The notes under the pieces: generated by a model
Told to the model about the DNA's origin: nothing
Database searches by the model: none
Seen by the model: the letters and a program-made list of their open reading frames with translations, nothing else
Position numbers and translations under genes: made by a program
Origin: Megaustenia siamemsis
Lineage: Eukaryota; Mollusca; Gastropoda; Stylommatophora; Ariophantidae
NCBI GenBank assembly: GCA_032433765.1
Contig: JAVIAB010000160.1
Location: forward strand, 32,515,852-32,579,851
Direction of reading: 5' to 3'
Length of the DNA stretch: 64,000 nucleotides
Part shown: piece by piece, positions 42,801 through 51,927 of the stretch
Position numbering within the stretch: position 1 is the stretch's first letter
Layout of the letters: each line of letters starts with the position of its first letter

Positions 42801-44970
42801 TTCCCATCCAAATCAACAGCTCAACTGTGAATGTTAGAGACCATATTTCCCATCCAAATCAACAGCTCAACTACGAATGTTAGAGACCATATTTCTCTCT
42901 TAGACCAACAGCTCAACTGTGAATGTTAGAGACCATATTTCCCTTCCTGACCAACAGCTCAACTACGAATGTTAGAGACCATATTTCTCTCTTAGACCAA
43001 CAGCTCAACTACGAATGTTAGAGACCATATTTCTCTCTTAAACCAACAGCTCAACTGTGAATGTTAGAGACCATATTTCCCATCCAAATCAACAGCTCAA
43101 CTGTGAATGTTAGCGATCATATTTCTCTCCTAGACCAACAGCTCAACTACGAATGTTAGAGACCATATTTCCCTTCCTGACCAACAGCTCAACTACGAAT
43201 GTTAGCGACCATATTTCTCTTCTAAACCAACAGCTCAACTACGAATGTTAGAGACCACATTTCACTCCTATACCAACAGCTCAACTGTGAATGTTAGACA
43301 CCATATTTCTCTCCTAGACCAACAGTTCAACTGTGAATGTTAGAGACCATATTTCTCTCCTAGTCCAACAGCTCAACTGTGAATGTTAGAGACCATATTT
43401 CTCTCCTAGACTAACAGCTCAACTGTGAATGTTAGAGACCATATTTCTCTCCCAGACCAACAGCTCAACTACGAATGTTAGAGACCATATTTCTCTCCCA
43501 GACCAACAGCTCAACTACGAATGTTAGAGACCATATTTCACATCCAAATCAACAGCTCAACTACGAATGTTAGAGACCATATTTCTCTCTTAGACCAACA
43601 GCTCAACTACGAATGTTAGAGACCATATTTCTCTCTTAGACCAACAGCTCAACTACGAATGTTAGAGACCATATTTCTCTCCTAGACCAACAGCTCAACT
43701 ACGAATGTTAGAGACCATATTTCTCTCCTAGACCAACAGCTCAACTACGGATGTTAGAGACCATATTTCTCTCATAGACCAACAGCTCAACTGTGAATGT
43801 TAGAGACCATATTTCTCTCCTAGACAAACAGCTCAACTGTGAATGTTAGAGACCATATTTCTCTCCTCGACCAACAGCTCAACTACGAATGTTAGAGACC
43901 ATATTTTTCTCCTAGACCAACAGCTCAACTACGAATGTTAGAGACCATATTTCTCTCCCAGACCAACAGCTCAACTGTGAATGTTAGAGACCATATTTCT
44001 CTCCCAGACCAACAGCTCAACTGTGAATGTTAGAGACCATATTTCTCTCCTAGACCAACAGCTCAACTACGAATGTTAAAGACCATATTTCTCTCCCAGA
44101 CCAACAGCTCAACTGTGAATGTTAGAGACCATATTTCTCTCCCAGACCAACAGCTAAACTACGAATGTTAGAGACCATACTTCTCTCCCAGACCAACAGC
44201 TCAACTACGAATGTTAGATACCATATTTCTCTCCTAGACCAACAGCTCAACTGTGAATGTTAGAGACCATATTTCTCTCCCAGACCGACAGCTCAACTGT
44301 GAATGTTATAGACCATATTTCTCTCCTAGACCAACCGGGCAGGGCAACTACGAATGTTATAGACCATATTTCTCTCCCAGACCAACAGCTCAACTGTGAA
44401 TGTTAGAGACCATATTTCTCTCCTAGACCAACAGCTCAACTGTGAATGTTAGAGACCATATTTCTCTCCTAGACCAACAGCTCAACTACGGATGTTAGAG
44501 ACCATATTTCTCTCTTAGACCAACAGCTCAACTACGAATGTTAGAGACCATATTTCTCTCCTAGACCAACAGCTCAACTACGGATGTTAGAGACCATATT
44601 TCTCTCTTAGACCAACAGCTCAACTGTGAATGTTAGAGACCATATTTCTCTCCTAGACCAACAGCTCAACTACGGATGTTAGAGACCATATTTCTCTCTT
44701 AGACCAACAGCTCAACTACGAATTTTAGAGACCATATTTATCTCATAAACCAACAGCTCAACTATGAATGTTAGAGACCATATTTCTCTCATAAACCAAC
44801 AGCTCAACTGTGAATGTTAGAGACCATATTTCTCTCCTAGACCAACAGCTCAACTGTGAATGTTAGAGACCATATTTCTCTCCTAGACCAACAGCTCAAC
44901 TGTGAATGTTAGAGACCATATTTCTCTCCTAGACCAACAGTTCAAATGTGAATATTAGAGACCATATTTT
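3878..44970 (+). repeat. 41-kb tandem array of a 46-bp unit (about 890 units) with higher-order repeats
   Basis: The unit has three parts. A constant block GAATGTTAGAGACCATATTT is followed by a variable 12-bp block, most often CTCTCCCAGACC, CTCTCTTAGACC, CTCTCCTAGACC, CTCTCCCTGACC, CCCTTCCTGACC, CCCATCCAAATC or CTCTTCCAAATC. A constant AACAGCTCAACT then ends in either AC or GT. The period is 46 bp almost throughout, with rare 1-3 bp indels and a partial unit near 12708. Ordered series of variant units recur as higher-order repeats. An 8-unit block lies near 4200-4950, a 15-unit (690-bp) block at about 5900 and 6600, and a block near 7510 recurs about 4.14 kb on near 11650. From about 16 kb onward a complex block recurs every 1.4 to 3.0 kb, marked by CTCCTAGGCC near 16781, 19581, 22431, 25371, 28081, 30381, 32821, 34201, 36271, 39311 and 41381. 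The array lies wholly inside one intron of the SLC2 gene. Short open frames in it are repeat products. Confidence 0.97.
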
Positions 44971-45170
44971 TCATTTTCTGAAATGCTATTTTGCCCTGAG
45001 CTATTCTGCTTTTTATTTCTGTGGTGCGTCTTCCATCTGATGTTATTATTGTGCCCAAGTTGATTTTTACATTGTATTGTTTACTTATGTTGTTACGCCT
45101 ATTTGTATGGCCTTCGTAGGTCTTCTTTTTTCCATGTATATACCTGATGGTGTGCTCGTTCATCTCCTTT
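44942..45170 (-). pseudogene. LINE reverse-transcriptase C-terminal region fragment
   Basis: The minus strand encodes LGTIITSDGRRTTEIKSRIA followed by QGKIAFQKMKNMVSN. This resembles the YLGS-IT-DGR-EIK-RI-AK-AF-KM segment found just after the RT palm in many animal LINEs. The homology runs straight into the last unit of the 46-bp array. The preceding minus-strand sequence (45171-45300) is LINE-like but frameshifted. The fragment is inactive. Confidence 0.7.
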
Positions 45171-45379
45171 GTCCCAACAATAGGAATGATAGTACGCTCC
45201 CTTGTCTGGCCGCTGTTCGAACTTCAAAGTGACCTCTGTATCGCGCTGTTGTTGATGTAGAGAGTAATAAATATGTTGGTTAGATCTTGGCTTACTCATA
45301 CGTTGTTATTGTCTCCCAGAGTTATTCTCTGTTTATTCGGTCGAATTTTATTTTCTTTTTCCCTTATCATATTCATCAA

Positions 45380-45690
45380 GTACCGGGCCTGCTGGCGTAG
45401 GTGATCATATATCTCCACAACTTTCGATCACGGCATCTATTTATAATTTCTGTTGTTGCCCTTCTGCCAAGCCATTCTCTTAAGCTGTCTGTTTTTGTTT
45501 TCTCTTTGCTTCCCTCTATCTCTTCGTCCCTCAATTTTTCCAGTTGTTACAATATTTTTCAGCTGTTCTCTTCTCATTACATGGCCAAAAAATGATGATT
45601 GTTTCTTCCTAATATTGGAAAGTAGCTCTCTTTTTGCTTTGACCTCTATCAGAACATCTTCATTTCCCTTATAGGTATACAAAAAGCTAT
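45380..45690 (-). pseudogene. LINE C-terminal domain fragment
   Basis: The minus strand encodes KRELLSNIRKKQSSFFGHVM followed by RR and a TGKIEGRRDRGKQRE stretch. This is the typical R-L-FGHVMRR / G-R-RGRQR tail of LINE polyproteins. In a normal element this tail lies downstream of the DGR-EIK segment. Here it is 5' of it on the same strand, so these are either two separate insertions or a rearranged copy. Several stops interrupt the region. Confidence 0.72.
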
Positions 45691-45935
45691 GAACAGATTT
45701 TTATTGTTTAATGTTGTCTTTTCTATTTGTTGTTTCAGACTTAATAGTGCATCAGTACACTCACTGTTTTTTTGTGTCAGAAGCCAATATATGTGTAATT
45801 TGTCTGAGTCTTTTCTCTATTGTTTTTATGTATAACTTTCCTACATGGCTGGGTTATGATTTACCTCAAAGTAAAATAATTATATAATATAATTGACATT
45901 ATAATGAAATTGTAACAGTAATTTATTAAGTCATC
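45691..45935. other. No feature recognised
   Basis: AT-rich intronic sequence between the LINE remnants and the 47-bp minisatellite, with no coding or RNA signal. Confidence 0.5.
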
Positions 45936-46936
45936 CAAAACTAGCATATCTTTAATTGCAATAATTAATTTCAAACACAACCCAACACAAGCATGATAAT
46001 AATTGCAATAACTAATTTCAAACACAATCCAACACAAGCATGACAATAATTGCAATAACTAATTTCAAACACTGCCAACACAAGCATGACAATAATTGCA
46101 ATAATTAATTTAAAACACAGCCCAACACCAGCATGACAATAATTGCAATAGCTAATTTCAAACACAACCCAACACCAGCATGACAATAATTGCAATAACT
46201 AATTTCAAACACAACCCAACACCAGCATGACAATAATTGCAATAGCTAATTTCAAACACAACCCAACACAAGCATGACAATAATTGCAATAGCTAATTTC
46301 AAACACAGCCCAACACCAGCATGACAATAATTGCAATAACTAATTTCAAACACAACCCAACACAAGCATGACAATAATTGCAATAGCTAATTTCAAACAC
46401 AACCCAACACCAGCATGACAATAATTGCAATAACTAATTTCAAACACAGCCCAACACCAGCATGACAATAATTGCAATAACTAATTTCAAACACAGCCCA
46501 ACACCAGCATGATAATAATTGCAATAACTAATTTCAAACACAGCCTAACACCAGCATGACAATAATTGCAATAACTAATTTCAAACACAGCCCAACACAA
46601 GCATGACAATAATTGCAATAACTAATTTCAAACACAGCCCAACACAAGCATGACAATAATTGCAATAGCTAATTTCAAACACAACCCAACACCAGCATGA
46701 TAATAATTGCAATAACTAATTTCAAACACAGCCCAACACCAGCATGACAATAATTGCAATAACTAATTTCAAACACAGCCCAACACAAGCATGACAATAA
46801 TTGCAATAGCTAATTTCAAACACAACCCAACACAAGCATGACAATAATTGCAATAGCTAATTTCAAACACAACCCAACACCAGCATGACAATAATTGCAA
46901 TAACTCATTTCAAACACAGCCCAACACTAGCATGAC
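45936..46936. repeat. 47-bp minisatellite, about 21 units
   Basis: The unit contains AATAATTGCAATAACTAATT, then TCAAACACAGCCCAACACCA and GCATGAC. The main variants are AGCTAATT for AACTAATT, CACAACCC for CACAGCCC, and ACAAGCATG for ACCAGCATG. The array ends about 60 bp before the next SLC2 exon, so it occupies the region where the branch point and acceptor context would normally begin. The minus-strand Cys-rich open frames are repeat artefacts. Confidence 0.95.
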
Positions 46937-46996
46937 AAAGATTGTAATAGTGCATATATAGATGACACACATGTTTTTTCCTCTGAATTTTCTCAG

Positions 46997-47121
46997 AAAA
47001 AATGGTCTTTACATCTCGAACCTGACCGGATGTGTGGGAATACTTCTAACGGTTTTATGCTCCGTCAGCAGCTCCTATGAGATGTTGTTAGTTGGTAGAA
47101 TAATTGTGGGAATAGCATCAG
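46997..47121 (+). CDS. SLC2 (GLUT)-family sugar transporter, internal exon B (helices 3 and 4)
   Basis: The acceptor is TTTTCTCAG before 46997, and the donor GTAAAT follows at 47122. The first base completes the Arg codon opened in exon A, so the frame reads R-K-N-G. A hydrophobic helix-3 segment NGLYISNLTGCVGILLTVLC follows, then SSSYEMLLVGRIIVGIASG, the helix-4 motif. The GR-x(3)-G-x(3)-G pattern of helix 4 is a hallmark of SLC2 sugar porters, and the S-x-E-M-L--GR spacing matches GLUT proteins. The exon ends one base into a Gly codon. It is 125 bp, and the exon break positions match those common in animal GLUT genes. The 44-kb array intron lies directly upstream. Confidence 0.93.
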
Positions 47122-47469
47122 GTAAATCATTACTGGAGCTGGATTGTGTGTTCGTGTTTATAGACGGTGGATATAAATGGCTGTTGTTGTTCGTTATGTC
47201 TAACTAAGTGGTTGTTTAAGTCATTGTGTTTGATTTCTTTTGTAATTGTAGCGTTTGTTTCATAATTGTAATTATTGTGCTTTTCTTCCCGTATTGTAAT
47301 TGTAGTGTTTGTTTCATTTGTAAACTCTACAATTGAGTGGTCTTCCGCTTACACTTTTATCTTTCAATTTAACATTTAAAAGTCATTAACAAACACACAT
47401 AATCCAAGGTAGAGAGCGATTTTCTATTGCTGCTATTTTATCCATCAGACGAGTTAATTTTCCTTCACA
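47122..47469. other. Intron start, nothing recognised
   Basis: AT-rich sequence with two loose copies of a TTGTAATTGTAGTGTTTGTT-like segment near 47239-47325. No gene signal is seen. Confidence 0.55.
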
Positions 47470-47680
47470 CGAGATCAGATCTAAGATTATTTAATCTGGC
47501 TCTACCTAGAGCACAGACCCTAAACAGATCGTATACAAGATTCTCTCTTCGCTGATGTTGCTGCATTGATGGCTCGTACTGAAGAACATTTACAAGCACT
47601 CATTGATAAGCTCGCCAATGCGTCTAAGGTATTCCGTTTCTCCATCACCCTTTCCAAAACAAGTATCATGTATCATTACT
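47470..47680 (+). pseudogene. LINE reverse transcriptase palm fragment
   Basis: Two adjacent frames together encode a stretch resembling the R-T-DG-LFNL-RL-A-T segment and then the catalytic palm. The palm part reads LFADVAALMARTEEHLQALI followed by DKLANASKVF. LINE RTs have F/YADD at this point. Here the second Asp is replaced by Val and the frame shifts just upstream, so it is dead. The downstream KTSIMYH corresponds to the SKTKVM motif. Confidence 0.72.
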
Positions 47681-47689
47681 TTAGTAAAA

Positions 47690-48008
47690 CATCCTTTGTT
47701 ATTAATCTTCTTCTTCTACCTTTCAGCTCCCTGTGGAGCATAGGTCTTCAACAAACACTTTCCAAGTCGTTCTGTTTCTTGCCATTCTTTTAAGATCATT
47801 CCATGTCGTCCCCATCATCTTCATCTCTGCTTCTTTCTGTCTTCTCCAAGAATTCCTTGGTCTTCCTCTTTGTCATTTCCACTGGGGATTCCAAAAAAGG
47901 GCTTGTTGTATAATACTCTCAGTTGGTTTCCGCAGTGTATGTACTATCCAGCGCCATCGTCTTCGCTGCATCTCTTTAGCCACTGGTATTTGACTGGTAA
48001 CGATGCAG
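47690..48008 (-). pseudogene. LINE C-terminal tail fragment
   Basis: The minus strand encodes IPVAKEMQRRRWRWIVHTLR followed by KPTESIIQQALFWNPQ. After a frame break come RPRNSWRRQKEAEM, then a segment with WNDLKRMARNRTTWKVFV. This order (RRRWRWIGHTLR, ALTWNP, GRPR-TWRR, R--W---V) is a widely met tail of animal LINE polyproteins. It lies opposite to, and directly beside, a + strand LINE fragment. Confidence 0.75.
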
Positions 48009-48820
48009 GAAAACACAAATGAACTATTATCAATAGCCATTGGGCTTGAGATCAATTATGAAAAGACTAAAGTCATGAAAAGCTTAATTCCAACAGAAGA
48101 CAAAATATACATGGAAAACAAACCAGTGGAAGAGATCGATCACTTTATCTATCTTTGAAGTCACATTGATCGAGAAGGGGATACAAGCACAGAAATTAGA
48201 ATCAGAATAGCTAAAGCAGCAATGTCTTTCAGAAGCCTTGAAAAGTTGTGGAAATTAAAACTCATCAACACAAACACAAAACTTAGACTATTCAAATCAA
48301 ATGTACTATCAACCCTTACGTATGCGTATGGAAGCTGGAAAACAACAAGAGATATAGAAACAAAGTTGAACGCATTCGAAAATAAATGTCTAAGGAAAAT
48401 ACATGGTATAGCGTGGAACGAATTCAAAACAAACGAGGAAATTAGAGAAATCACCAATCAACAACTAATATCTTCAGTAATAAAGAAAAGACGATGGTCA
48501 CATGTTGGACATGTGATGAGAAGAAATAATAACCGAATAGCAAAGCGAGCCCTCATGTGGGAAACAACAGGTAAGAGGAAAAGAGGAATAACCAGAGAGA
48601 CACTGAGAAGAACATTGATGAGAGAGGGAAGAGCATCAGGAATCGGCTCACTCAATGAGATAGAGCTGCTTGCACAGAACAGAGATAATTGGCGGGATTT
48701 GATAAAATATCTTTAAAAGAATTGAAAACTGCTAGAACAAAAATTCAGATAAGAGAAGGAGTATCTTGTGTCTACGTCTTATGGGCCAGCTACGGCTCGA
48801 AAGGTTAATAGATAGATTTA
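48005..48820 (+). pseudogene. LINE 3' half with intact 3' end
   Basis: The coding part starts in the RT palm end (AIGLEINYEKTKVM, 48042-48080). It has one in-frame stop at the YL*SHID position (48156-48158), then reads open to 48716 through RSLEKLWKLKLINTNTKLRL, SNVLSTLTYAYGSWKTT, WSHVGHVMRR and a RDNWRDLIKYL end. About 100 bp of 3' UTR follow, finishing TACGGCTCGAAAGGTTAATA and GATAGATT. The same 3' terminal sequence recurs before the GATA microsatellite at 61926. The 5' part, including endonuclease and most of the RT, is missing. Family not assigned, though an RTE-like or related clade is plausible because the 3' end is a short tandem repeat rather than poly-A. Confidence 0.78.
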
Positions 48821-48839
48821 ACTGGTACATTTCCATAAT

Positions 48840-49102
48840 TCTATGTTAGTGATTTTGTCCTGTCATTTCCATCCTTTTCTCCAGCGTAAGCATCCATTAA
48901 TGAAAGTCTGTATCTTCATGATTGTCAATTTTGTTGTTCTCCATGTTTCACAGCCATATAATAGGACTGACTTAACATTGGAGTTGAACATTTTTATTTT
49001 TGTATTTAACCTAATCTCTTTGGACTTCCATATGTTTCCCAGTGCAACAAAAGCCCCTCTTGCTTTTGATATCCTTATTTTGGTATTAATTTCTGTTCTT
49101 CC

Positions 49103-49146
<44 letters not shown>

Positions 49147-50050
49147 CTACCCAGATATATGTAAGATTGTACGTCTAGTAGAGGTATTTCTTCTAATTTT
49201 ATTTGGTTATTGCCAACTGCATTAATTCTCCTAAGGTTGGTCTTATCTCTATTAATTTTCAGTCCTAGCTGTTTTGATCTCTCATCAAGTATGCTCATTT
49301 TATCCTGCATCTGTTGATGGCTGTGTGATAGGAGAGTTATGTCATCAGCAAAGTCTAAAACATCAAGTTGTTTGGTCAGTGACCACTGGATTCCATTTCT
49401 GTTGTTTTGAGTTATTTCCATAATCCAATCTATGGCCAGTAGAAAGAGAAATGGTGACAGAAGGCATCCCTGCCTTACTCCTGTTCTTATTTCAAATGCT
49501 TCTGTAAGCTGCCCTTCATGCATCACACTACATTTAATTCCTTCATACATTGTTTTTATCAGGTTAATAAACTTTATGGGGGTTCCGTAATGATTCAGCA
49601 ACTTCCAAAGCATTCTTCTGTCTAAACTATCAAATGCCTTTTCGTAATCTATGAATCCAATATAAAGTGGGGATTTTAGTTCTAAACTTTGTTCAACTAT
49701 TTTACGTAGAGTAGTTATTTGATTAGCACATGATCTGTTCTTCCTAAAACCTGCTTGTTCATCTCTCAAATGTTTCTCTATGGCCTTTTTTAGTGTCTCT
49801 AGAATGATTCTGCTTAATATTTTTCCTGGCACTGATAGTAGCATAATTCCCCTATAATTTGTCCGCTCCTGTAAACTTCCTTTCTTTGGTAGTTTGATCA
49901 TATAACCTTCTCTCCAGTCTTTAGGTATTTCTTCCCTCTCCCAAATTTTATCCAATAGATTATGTAACATCTTGGTAGAGGTGATAATATCTGCTTTGAT
50001 GGCTTCCGAAGGAATTTCATCTGGTCCTGTGGCTTTGCCATTTTTATGTT
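48840..50050 (-). pseudogene. LINE reverse transcriptase, 5'-truncated
   Basis: Reading from 50050 down, the minus strand encodes the RT in order. It runs GKATGPDEIPSEA (fingers), IKLPKKGS, NYRGIMLLSVPGKILSRIIL, DEQAGFRKNRSC, FIDYEKAFDSLDRRM (motif A), GVRQGCLLSPFLFLLAIDW (motif B), LDFADDITLLSH (motif C, catalytic FADD intact), QLGLKINRDKTN and YLGSN. Directly after YLGSN the frame runs into a TA microsatellite (49106-49145). Beyond it the LINE resumes with EINTKIRISKARGAFVALGN and SVLLYGCETW, ending near 48843. The copy lacks an endonuclease. It lies tail to tail with the + strand LINE that ends near 48820. Confidence 0.85.
49106..49145. repeat. (TA)20 microsatellite inside a LINE ORF
   Basis: About 20 TA dinucleotides sit between the YLGS motif and the EI-KIRI-KA motif of the minus-strand LINE. 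They encode alternating Tyr-Ile. The LINE continues on both sides, so the repeat expanded inside the element or replaced a few codons. Confidence 0.92.
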
Positions 50051-50059
50051 ATTATTATT

Positions 50060-50400
50060 GGTAATATATTTTTATTGTTAATCACTGTCACAATTGTCAT
50101 CAATTTTATGTATCTTGGTTCCAACTTTAATAAATGCATTTTGGAGAATGCTGAGCATAGTCCTAGAAGGTTCGCTTTTCGTGCCGCACACAAGAGATCC
50201 AAGCTGGCTCATCCCCGCCAGTCGACCCATCTGGAAACAAAAGTGGGTACCTACCTGGCCGTTGGTCATGGAAGTGCCATGTGGTCGAACGGTCGGAGGC
50301 TCCCTTAAAAGATGTGCCCACTTATAGAGAAGGCTATACATACCTATGGCAGTAAAAATACTGCAATGGAACACCTTTACCTTTTTTTTATAAGTTAGAT
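50060..50400. other. Probable repeat-derived DNA, not identified
   Basis: The region has a possible LINE-like YLGSNFNKCILENAE stretch on the + strand near 50108-50155, then GC-richer sequence with no recognisable domain. It could be a short interspersed repeat, but no terminal structure was seen. Confidence 0.35.
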
Positions 50401-50409
50401 TTCCTTTAT

Positions 50410-50995
50410 AGAAATTAACAGACGCATCTGTAAAGCATCAGAAGGAGACACCAGGCTTTATAAAACGGTATGGGAAAACACTTCCCTCACAAAAAGCACC
50501 AAACTCCAAGTTTATCAGGTCTGTGGTCTCAGTACTCTACAGCAGTGAGGCATCCATACAATATGCACATGGAGAATATAATCTCAGCACATTCCACCTT
50601 TCTTGTCTTTGAAGAATTCTGATCATCAAATGACGTGGGTATGAATAAAAAAATGTTTGTCCTAAAGGTAACAAACACAAACAGAACATATGTCCTGCTC
50701 AGCCAATGTCGGTTGAGATGGCTGTGACACTTGGCCTGTATGGAAGATGGTAGAATTCCAAAAGACATTCTGTACAGCGAGTTGGCAACAAGTACCCCAA
50801 CTATGGCCCAGACCAGCATTCCGTTTGAAATGTGGCTGCTTGCACGTCATGAAGTATAATACGTCTACAGAAACATTATTGAAACAAGAGTCACAGATTG
50901 ACAGAAATGGCGCACACTGGTATAGAAAGTGTGGCATGAACATCCCAGACGTCAAGATACAACAAACATGGCAAGAAAAGGAAAGATGAAAAAAA
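50410..50995 (+). pseudogene. LINE C-terminal region, frameshifted
   Basis: The + strand encodes EINRRICKASEGDTRLYKTV followed by WENTSLTKSTKLQVYQVC. In another frame comes LSTFHLSCL, and later PKDILYSELAT and a tail ending KIQQTWQEKER. The order (E-N-RI-KA, VW-N--LT--TK--VYQ, C-R, PK-ILYSEL, W) is that of the post-RT tail of a common LINE type with a L--FH-RCLR segment. Several frameshifts and stops are present, so the copy is inactive. Confidence 0.68.
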
Positions 50996-51199
50996 CGCCC
51001 CCCTCCCCCATACCAGCTGCTAACCTACTAGCAATAAAAGCTTCACAGAATATATGCCCCCAAGATTCACTGAAAAGATGGGGTTGGGGGGGGGGGGGAT
51101 TATGAATCAAGCAGTAATTTTACGGACATGACTCGAACCGACCAGTGAATTTCAATTTCAGAACAACGGCTGGAGCACCAATGTTGCTGTGGCAGGAAA
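50996..51199. other. No feature recognised
   Basis: Contains a C-rich tract near 50998-51010 and a G run near 51083-51099. No coding signal was found. Confidence 0.5.
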
Positions 51200-51810
51200 T
51201 TCTTAACATAGAACGGCTCGAAAATACATAGAACGAAGAAGAGGCGTGGGAGTACAGCATCAGTAGCTCAATAGCTCTCTGTACCTACAGATAAAACGTC
51301 AGAAGATCTCAGTCATGATCAATCCACAGGTAAATCCGATGATGACTTCGCTAACCTCATGGACGAGAAGAGAAAGAAGATCAAGTTTCCTGCAGCCAGC
51401 GACACAATAATCTAGCGACAAGTTAATCAGGTTGTTAGCAAAAACAACAGACAACCATCACAAGCGGTTGAACTTGTTACATAAGCTGGTAAGTATCGGT
51501 GAAGTAATCTACTTCTATTGGGTCAAGAAATGGACACGAAGGAAGTATGAACACGGTAAAGCAGAAAAACCATGTCAGGAAAACAGTTCAAGAGAGCTAC
51601 GATGGCAGAGAATGAATCATTAAATCAGGTGCGGCTGCACCTACCTTCTAAACATAATGCACTGTCTAGAGCAACAAGACTAATCAGTAAAAGGACAATA
51701 ACTAGGAGGACCACACAAATAGTCTTCACGGATCCACTCAAGTTTGCGAACCACCAAGATCTGGAACAATGACAGCCAGCAAAGGTAGAGTTAGAGTAGT
51801 TAGCTGGAGT

Positions 51811-51927
51811 GGCAATGTTCCCTAGCGTCGGCTTCTTGTGGCAATGTTCCCTAGCGTCGGCTTCTTGTGGCAATGTTCCCTAGCGTCGGCTTCTTGTGGC
51901 AATGTTCCCTAGCGTTGGCTTCTCGTG
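51811..51927. repeat. Four copies of a 29-bp repeat
   Basis: Units start at 51811, 51840, 51869 and 51898, each reading GGCAATGTTCCCTAGCGTCG plus GCTTCTTGT. The first three are identical and the last has changes (GTTGG, CTCGT). It sits inside the degenerate LINE, between the pre-RT block and the HLRETYSDSQ block. Confidence 0.92.

Noticed and set aside
3878..44970. CRISPR-like array of repeats and variable spacers.
   Set aside because: The variable block is only 12 bp and recurs in a handful of forms, units are contiguous at 46 bp, and the setting is an intron of an animal gene. It is a minisatellite.
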